A stretch of 64,000 nt of DNA, taken from positions 116,385,949 through 116,449,948 of the forward strand of contig JBCFYV010000012.1 in NCBI GenBank assembly GCA_039000515.1. Direction: 5' to 3'. This document shows, in pieces, positions 56,922 to 64,000 of the stretch. The position numbers and the translations under genes were made by a program. This stretch comes from Timema cristinae (Eukaryota > Arthropoda > Insecta > Phasmatodea > Timematidae). The notes under the pieces are model-generated. The model saw only the letters and a list, made by a program, of their open reading frames with translations, did no database searches and was not told where the DNA came from. Numbering within the stretch: the first letter of the stretch is position 1; each line of letters starts with the position of its first letter.

Positions 56922-57300
56922 CCAGTGTAGTCCCAGTGTTCAATACAATAATTGTGTATGATGGTTGATATTACAAGTGACCCTTGTCGTGCTCAGTATT
57001 ATCGATCTCCCTCACAGTACTACCCCTTCCCCCTGATCCCAATACTCCCATTGTAACTCCCTCATAGAGCATAGCTGGTGTTCACACGGGAGCTGGAGTA
57101 TGTGTGCCTACGAGTGTGTACATGTGTGGTTCGACAGGTCGGGGCTTTGTGGCCCGGACTTCGTCAGAGACACATTTTGCCTAAAAGTTTTCTTTTAATT
57201 TTGATATTCCCGGGGAAAAAAATATTATTTTTCCACGCATTTAATTGGAACGAACGCGCCCTAGATATCCTAATTTTAATGTTTCCCTTCAGGTTTTATA
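56922..57300. other. No gene seen, ends at assembly gap
   Basis: Mixed-composition spacer with no open frame that can be trusted because the gap interrupts it. Confidence 0.5.
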
Positions 57301-57400
57301 NNNNNNNNNNNNNNNNNNNNNNNNNNNNNNNNNNNNNNNNNNNNNNNNNNNNNNNNNNNNNNNNNNNNNNNNNNNNNNNNNNNNNNNNNNNNNNNNNNNN
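57301..57400. other. Assembly gap (100 N)
   Basis: Exactly 100 N, the customary placeholder for a gap of unknown size. Distances across it are unreliable. Confidence 0.99.
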
Positions 57401-57549
57401 TCTAAAATGAATTCCCGAATAAAGCCATAAAATAGATTTCTTGTTCTCTTCTCATACTCGAGTATCTACTATAGCGCTTTGTGGCTGAGTGTGTCATTAA
57501 TCATTATTATCTGTGTAATGCTCTAGTCTTAAGTCCTAAACGGCTGTTA

Positions 57550-57842
57550 TTATTATTAGCAGCGCGTCTTACTACCCGTTCGGGTTATACGCACTTACGC
57601 TAATGTGTAATGGTAGGATGATTGAGAGATGAAATGGAGGACCTACAGTTTAACGTGGGATCCGAACCACGGTGGAGGCCTGGTACTCCAAACATTCACA
57701 AGTTGTGATTAATACACGTCTTGTCAGAGGTGAAGGAAGGGTTTGGTAATCAGATAAATCTGTGCCGGGACCGAGGATTGAACCCTGGACCCCCATCGCA
57801 GAAGGCCTACAGACACCTTACCCCTAGACCACCAGGTCACCA
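57550..57842 (-). mobile_element. SINE family B, reverse, full length
   Basis: (ATT)n, AGCAGCGCGTCTTACTACCC, GTTCGGGTTATACGCACTTA, GATCCGAACCACGGTGGAGG, TTGTGATTAATACACGTCTT, GAGGATTGAACCCTGGACCC, CTAGACCACCAGGTCACC. It keeps the TTGTGATTAATACA segment that is shortened in some other copies. Confidence 0.95.
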
Positions 57843-57959
57843 AATTCTTCAATTAAAGTATATTCTAATGCCTCCTTATCGGGAAATTCTCGTCTTTACC
57901 TCGCTTTGTTACATTCTAAGAAGTGAGGGGAAAGGGTATAGTTTTTCTTTTCGTCCTCC

Positions 57960-58200
57960 ACATCTTACCACTAATTCGGGATACCCACATATTCACCCTG
58001 GTGGAATTAGGACGAGGAAGGTAGAATTCAGAGAAAAAATGTAATTGTACTTGCGGGGAGAGGGGTTGTGGGGGTGGGGAAGTGAAAAATCTGTTTCGAG
58101 AAAAGAAAAATCCTTCATAACATCTATCCCCGGCTGAGATTCAAACCCAGACCTCGTTAGAACTAGATTTGATGCCTCAACCCACGTGGTCATCGTTACG
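57960..58200 (-). mobile_element. SINE family A variant, reverse
   Basis: CTTACCACTAATTCGGGATA at the tail side, AGATTCAAACCCAGACCTCG as B box, ACCCACGTGGTCATCG as head. The body diverges from other family A copies. Confidence 0.55.
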
Positions 58201-58204
58201 GGTA

Positions 58205-58440
58205 ACAGATAAGCTCAGTTGTGTCAGGTTTTTTTTTAGACAAAGGTCCCGGGTTCGATTCATGACATTACCAACCTTCTTTATTATTATTGATATTTGG
58301 TTTTCTTCTTTCATACGGACGAATTAACTATCTGGGCTTTGGATGTTGTGTCTGTGCTAGATTGAAGTTAATTTATAAGTTGTGTGTTGCTATAATCAGT
58401 CAGTTCATAAAGTTCACGTTAGATAGGCTACCTCAAGTAA
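58205..58440 (+). mobile_element. SINE-like element, family G
   Basis: GTCCCGGGTTCGATTCATGA gives a B box; the tail has TTATAAGTTGTGTGTTGCTA, TAATCAGTCAGTTCATAAAG. Same tail family as 28316-28480 and 35125-35205. Confidence 0.5.
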
Positions 58441-58507
58441 ACAAAAATGACAGCGGCTTCTACTGATATAATTTATTTTTATGAAGTGCATCTAAATGAG
58501 TACCCGT

Positions 58508-58735
58508 CATTTGGCCTAAAAGTCATTTAGCCTAAAAGTCATTTGGCCTAAAAGTCATTTGGCCTAAAGTTTAAGCCAAATGATTTTAGGCCAAATGACT
58601 TTAGGCTAACTGACTTTAGGCCAAATGACTTTTAGGCCAACTGACTTTTAGGCCAAATGACTTTTGTCGAACTTAATTAAATCAATTTTTGTATTCGAAA
58701 TACATTTTAGGCCAACTGACTTTTAGGCCAAATGA
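58508..58735. repeat. 16-bp motif in two opposing clusters
   Basis: GTCATTTGGCCTAAAA occurs four times forward (58508-58566), then the reverse TTTAGGCCAAATGACT type about six times (58580-58670), and two more at 58706-58735 after a 40-base spacer. The array is a head-to-head inverted tandem repeat. Confidence 0.93.
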
Positions 58736-58900
58736 CTTTAAATAAATGTTCGATGTCTTAAGTTTTGTTCGGAAACATTCGCTATGATATATTGTGATGT
58801 TAATAGAGGGCAGCATGTGTCCTATTTAGTTAAATATTATATACTATCGTTTCTAAATACATGAGTCTTCTTTGGTGTAACTATTTACCAAGGTCTAAAG

Positions 58901-59207
58901 CAGTGGTTATCAAAGTGTGCTGCACAACCTCCAAGGACGAGCGCGATAATTGATAAAGGGGGGCGCAAGATGTAAAATTTATTTATATAAAACTGTTTTA
59001 ATTCGAATGATTTTTAATTTTTACTAGGCTAATTTTCTAACAAAATGTAACAATATGCATAGGTATACATAATTACAATAAACCTACAAAATATTTGTAT
59101 TCAAATCATACAACACTGGATGGGGAGTGGAGGGTAGAGGGGTCGTGGCGCAACTTCCTCACTTGAATGTAAAGAATGTCACAGAGTAAAATGTTTGAGA
59201 ACCACTG
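58901..59207. mobile_element. hAT MITE
   Basis: CAGTGGTTATCAAAGTGTGC at the left, ATGTTTGAGAACCACTG at the right, inverted. GTCTAAAG (58893-58900) and CTCTAAAG (59208-59215) flank it, 7 of 8. 307 bases, no coding capacity. Related to 46666-47238 by its TTCTCAAA ends. Confidence 0.92.
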
Positions 59208-59910
59208 CTCTAAAGAATACAGGACTCACTGCACTTTAGTTCCTGTGATCAGGTAAGAAGCTAGAGAGCACTAATATCTTTTCACAATAACACGAACTCC
59301 AGTTAACCAGTAGAAGAGTATGAATAGCTAAAGTTTCAATTTATGGTTTTAACTTTTTAAGTACCGTAGTGATTAAAACTAAAGCACCCCAATCACCCTC
59401 TATATATGGTAGAAAGAGAATATACTTAATAAAGTACAACAAAAATAACTTATTTATAATAAACATACTAACTACCATTTGTATTTGTTTACGATTGTAA
59501 AAGCACTTAAATTTGCTTTGTAATGTTTAATATTTGTAATTCTTTCGTTTATCCAGTACGGTTGAGTAATCTAACATTGGCGACATGAAAACCTCGCCCA
59601 TAAATGCTTTCTTTGTTGCTATCGCCGTATTGTTGTGATACAAAAAGAGGTTATGATGACTAACAATAAGCGTCTTTCAATAGCACATAGCGGTAGAGTG
59701 GAAAACTCTTAAAACACTTTTGTGGGCCTCCCACCCATCCGGTATTCGAATCCCAACCTTCCCATTACTAGCAAACTCGTATATACCCCAATTTTCTTAC
59801 GGTGTGGGTAACTCGACTTACACCGCCCGGTCTTGGGGAGCATCGGACAGCTCTGTTCAACAATGACTTAGAAAGGCTGTTGGAGAGGGAGGAGAAGGGT
59901 GCGTGACGGG
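59208..59910. other. No gene seen; possible SINE head
   Basis: ATCCGGTATTCGAATCCCAA at about 59737 is a reversed B-box-like word without a supporting tail. The rest is spacer. Confidence 0.4.
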
Positions 59911-61141
59911 GAGGTCCACTTGCAAATTTTGAATTTTTTTCGGTGACACAGTTTTGTACCGTTTTGTGCCAAAAACAAAAAGTTTTGTACCCTACCCCCA
60001 ATCCCCCATTTTGAGTAGTTAGCATATCAATGTACTCAATCTAAGTAACTGCAGGAGTACCACTTTAGGATTTTGAGCTTTTGTCAATGCCAATGTTTTA
60101 TAATAGTTTTGTACCGTTTAGTACCACAAACAAAAAGTTTTGTACCCCACCCATTTTGAGTAATCCTATTAAGCATATCAAAATGACCATTATAAATTAA
60201 ACATCTTTAGAATTTTGAGCTTTATTTGATACCAATGTTTTGTACTTGTTTTGTACCACAAACAAAATGTATTACATCCCCACCCATTTTGTGTAGTTAG
60301 AATATCAAAGTGATCAATCAAAGTTAATTCTGGGGTAATACTTTTGAATTTAGGAGTTTTTCTATGCAAACAATTTGCAGTAGTTTTTTTACCACAAATA
60401 AAAGTTTTTTTACCCCCATCCATTTTAGCTAATTATCACAACAACGTGGTCACTCAATTAGAATAAAAAATTAAAGTGAGAATCACTCCAAATAGCTTAT
60501 AGGTGCATCCAAATTTGAAATATTTCTAGGCGAGAAACACTTTGTTATATGGCTTAGGACTTAAAAGAATTTATTTATTTAAAATCAAGGCGGCGAAGAC
60601 TACTCATAGCTTCTTGTGTGATCAATTTTACAAAAAATTGTTGAAGGGGGGCCACTCTAACTAGTTTATAATATAAACTAACTGATTTTAAAAAATATAA
60701 GAGAAGAGCCACTGTTTAAAAAATACGTAAGCTCAAATATGAATGAGAAACTATTAAATGGCTTTAAACAGAACTCTAGTATTCTAAGTAACTATGTAAT
60801 TTATAATTATGACACCCCCATTCCTCATTAAAATGATTTGGATCCGCTTTTGAGGTATTATATTAATTACATTATACTTTATAAATCTCGATTAATCTGG
60901 CGAGATATCATCATACGCAAACCAAATTTATGTTAACAAAGCGGTACAGAATTATTACAAAAAGTTTGTATTGAAAAAAGTTCAAAATCATAAAGATGGA
61001 ATTACCCTTTAATTTGGAGTGGCAATTTTGATATGCTAATTACTCAAAATGGTGGGAGTATAAAACTTTTTGTTTGTGGTATAAAACTAAAACAAACTGT
61101 TGACAAAGACAAAACTTCAAAATTTGAAATTGGTTCTCCAA
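59911..61141. mobile_element. Inverted-repeat element with 133-145-bp internal tandem repeats
   Basis: The left end (CAAATTTTGAATTTTTTT, ACAAAAAGTTTTGTACCC, CCATTTTGAGTAGTTAGCAT, ATC) reappears reversed at 61014-61141 (GATATGCTAATTACTCAAAA, TTTTTGTTTGTGGTATAAAA, CTTCAAAATTTGAAATTGG). The left portion is a four-unit tandem array, with CATTTTGAG words at 60007, 60152, 60285 and 60421. Right of it, 60480-60700 shows the family H-like CAAATAGCTT repeats. Class unknown; non-coding. Confidence 0.75.
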
Positions 61142-62359
61142 GATAATGCACCTCGTGATGGGGTCTGCGTGACTCTTGCATAGCGCGAGCGGTTATCAGG
61201 CGTTTGTCAAACGATTCAAACTTGACGCTTGATTTAATAGGGTTAAAAACAACACTGTAGCCAGTCGGGGACAACGTTAACTAAAACGAGAGTCAGAGAC
61301 TATTGACAGCGTTTTAAATAAACAATGTTGTAATAGGCAACGTTACAGCAGAGTGAATCAATAGGATGGATTTTGTTGCAAGTGCTGAGACTGTTGAATA
61401 TTTGAAAATATATTTTATGTAAAGCAACAATTTAACATACTATAATCTTCTTTTGGATGAACCACAGTGTTGGCCGTTCGGTATAAGGCGCAATACTCTT
61501 CACACTAGATGAATTTATACATAACTATTCAAGAAACTAGAAATATTCGAAGCACATGTTAAGTGTTCATGTAGACCTGCCCCTGGTCTGAACCCGCGTC
61601 TCTACACGAAAATACTTACAAGCGCTACTTCCCACTAGAGTTCACTTGCTTCTAATAAGTCCTACATCTTGGTTCCAATAACAACTATTTCTACTTATAG
61701 TATTTTCAGTAAAATGTTCGTCGACTACTCAAACGAGACAACAATTTTAAATAATTTTCTATATTGTCTTTGTATATGTGAGTGGGTTTTTATAACTATT
61801 TCATTCCATTTTAGTTCGTGTTTAGAGGTTACCTCATTGTTGACGAAATTCAAACGTTGTCTAGTTGTTTTTAATTTTGGATATATATTTAGTAAAAAAA
61901 ATTATATACATGTTTAATTTTTTATTGATCACAGTTATAATATTGATTCAATTAATCATTATAGATGCGATTCATTAATAAATACTATCTATCTATAAAA
62001 AAAATGATTAGACTCACCACTAATCAAGGCTTTGGAAAAGGGATCTTAATATAATAAAAAATATTTTCAATTATTGACTTATTTTTAAAATTATTTCCTG
62101 GAAGCGCACTCCCATTTTCGGAGCACCTGCGCTACACTAATTAGAAAGCACATGTAGTAATCTTTAGCCCACATCACTAGTCACAAAGGAACAATCCGCG
62201 CATCCTAACTAATTAAAATGCACATGCGCGTGGATTTACTCAGAATTCCACACAAACATACTTACTATCTACAACTGTCTTGGGATCGAGGGATGGGGGG
62301 AATGCCCTAAAATATCGTGCTGTTCCCTATAGCATAGCTTAGTGGAATTGTAATTATTT
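61142..62359. other. No gene seen
   Basis: AT-rich spacer. No repeat or gene recognised. Confidence 0.5.
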
Positions 62360-62431
62360 AGCACCACATCTTACTGACCGCTCTGGTTATTATAATAATA
62401 ATGATGATATTATTATTACTATTATTATTAA
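62360..62431 (-). mobile_element. SINE tail fragment next to ATT/ATG repeats
   Basis: TTAGCACCACATCTTACTGA, CCGCTCTGGTTAT is a mutated SINE 3' domain, followed by mixed ATA/ATG/ATT triplets. Confidence 0.55.
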
Positions 62432-62801
62432 GTCCAGAGTACAATGCATATATTTTTCTCTAAATGACGGATTTGGCCGCTGAGAGAGTACGGCTGTGTT
62501 AAGCACTGACTGATGGGGGGCAAATGGGGCAGTTTTACCCAGGGTCTCACTTCTCGAGGCCTCCAACCACACAAATATTTCTATTTCACGAAAACGAGTT
62601 TTCCGCATTCACAATCCACGTGCATTTAAGATTGATTTAAAGTATATTTTTAAACACAGAAAACAAAGGGGATGGTCTGGGAGGAGAGCCACCAATGACA
62701 AGAGGGAACAATCTAGGCTAACCTCACTAAACAAAAGGTAGTACATGGTTTACAATAACATATATGGCACCAGTATTCTCAGATGTCTGTGTACCCATTT
62801 C
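62432..62801. other. No gene seen
   Basis: Mixed composition; nothing recognised. Confidence 0.5.
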
Positions 62802-63002
62802 TTATTTATTTCCTGCGTCCTCTGAGTGACTGCTGGTAGCAGGGCTGCTCCTTGTAGTATTGGATCTACGGTGGCGGGAGTTGAAGATGGCCAGGTCCCC
62901 CGCAATTTCTCCGCTAGCTGCTAGGGTGGTCGGCCATCTCTGTTTCAGAGCGATGTAGAGAGTGTTGATTCTATGAAGCAACGCTTGTTGTGCTCCTTTC
63001 AT
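62802..63002 (-). CDS. Candidate small reading frame, unknown
   Basis: 66 codons on the minus strand, starting MKGAQQALLHRINTLYIALK and ending in a Ser/Thr-rich tail with SSPATSSHSEDAGNK. It is GC-richer than its surroundings, with CpGs, and has AATAAA overlapping the stop region. It could be a terminal exon or a short protein. No domain recognised, no homologue known to me, and no clear acceptor upstream. Confidence 0.25.
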   Translation of the reverse strand: MKGAQQALLHRINTLYIALKQRWPTTLAASGEIAGDLAIFNSRHRRSNTTRSSPATSSHSEDAGNK

Positions 63003-64000
63003 AAGTTCCGGGTAGTTTGATGGAGTTTATTGATAAATACTAATATTTTGATATTTTTACATCACACGGATTTCTTGTCGGTGTTTATGTCAAATACTTG
63101 GTTTTCCGTAAAAGTGATCACCATACTTTAAAAAGTTCAAAAGATATTTTAAATTAACGCTTGGACAAAAATGATGCTTGATAAGAATGAAAATAAAACT
63201 GTGGAGGAAGTTATTGAAGGAAGGTTTTATATTTTATTCTTGCACACAATTACATTAGATTTACGAACATAATATTTCAACACTAAATTAAGTTAATTTG
63301 TGTGTGTGAAGGGGGCCCTCGAAATTCCATTTCCATAGACCCTTAATCCACTGGGCGGACCTGTAGACTATAAGTAAGCTATAGACAATATGAGATTAGT
63401 ACGAGTAAACATTTGTACTTCTTATCTCTAGCTGTGAGGCAGCGGCCTTATCTCTCAATCCACCCTGCGTTCTATGACTTGCCAATAATTACGGACGTAG
63501 CTTTCTCTAAACTTAAAAAATACTTTCTTTTCAACTGTTTGATAGTTAGTGAATATCTTTAAGTTAATGTTTAGTTTTGACTCTTCTACGAGGTTTCTTC
63601 TGAAGAGAAGCCAGGGCCGCTTTGGTCCCCCACCTAAGATGGCTCTGAGCTATTATAACAGCCAATTAATAATCAGCGCTTAGTATTAAAATAAAGAATA
63701 CGATCTTTCTAACCTACTATCAATGGATTGCTTAGCATATAAACATTTGCCGTAATTTGTCTTTTTTTGCACCGTTCCACATAAGCTAAGTAAGCTGCGT
63801 CCACTCCGCAGCAACATTGTTGGAAACAAGTGGTGATAGCACAATCGTCAACAAAAACGTGAAAATCAGTTCTAAATATTGGCGACATGTTGACAGTTTC
63901 CCGTTAGTGAGCGGTAAACATCAAATAAATGTTGGTAGCATATTGGCGGCATTGTTGAGGTGCATCTTCACCGGGGCAACATTTTTGGAAACATAGTAAA
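63003..64000. other. No gene seen to window end
   Basis: AT-rich. GCAACATTGTTGGAAACA (63809) and GCAACATTTTTGGAAACA (63977) are near-identical, so the last 190 bases may be a small duplicated or repeat unit cut by the window edge. Confidence 0.45.

Noticed and set aside
59737..59757. SINE from an isolated B-box-like word
   Set aside because: No A box, body or tail accompanies it.

Overview
The window is animal nuclear DNA, AT-rich and dominated by repeats. It has a long (AAT)n array at the left edge, a 100-base N gap at 57301-57400, spliceosomal-type introns, tRNA-derived SINEs, and hAT, Harbinger, mariner and Helitron elements. The U1 snRNA at 45480-45641 has an arthropod-like 5' half and the Sm site AATTTTTGG, so an arthropod is the best guess. 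The species cannot be named from the sequence.

Only two genes are confident: an intact, intronless lipid droplet-associated hydrolase (LDAH family, minus strand, 18340-19254) and a U1 snRNA (45480-45641, plus strand) with its 5'-splice-site recognition sequence, U1-70K and U1A loops, Sm site and terminal hairpin preserved. Weaker host-gene candidates are a CpG-rich first coding exon (32463-32552), a GC-rich exon on the minus strand (23194-23345), a small minus-strand reading frame (62802-63002), and an unrecognised two-exon coding remnant with a frameshift (7275-7834).

Most of the rest is mobile DNA. From left to right: hAT elements at 3162-4443, 5127-9104 and 9236-10180 with degenerate transposase pieces; LDAH; a SINE-dense stretch at 21-26 kb; a foldback (palindromic) element at 30.7-31.0 kb; a 40-bp minisatellite at 31.8-32.3 kb; a 79-bp satellite with higher-order order at 36.9-38.0 kb; two SINEs nested tail to tail at 38.5-39.0 kb; a non-autonomous Helitron at 40.8-41.2 kb; the U1 gene; a hAT MITE split by a SINE at 46.7-47.2 kb; a 45/33-bp minisatellite open in several frames at 47.4-48.6 kb; a 6.5-kb Harbinger with Myb-like and transposase remnants at 48.7-55.2 kb; a broken mariner-like transposase at 55.5-56.9 kb; and further SINEs and inverted-repeat elements to the end.

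Two SINE families (A and B) have different tRNA-like heads but share one 3' domain: a short palindrome (ACCCGAACGGGT) followed by (TAA)n. Target-site duplications lie outside the (TAA)n in three copies, so the SINEs carry these microsatellites in with them. No operon-like or functional gene cluster is present, and I found no clearly new multi-gene system. The most unusual items are the SINE/microsatellite relation, the satellite architectures and the foldback element.
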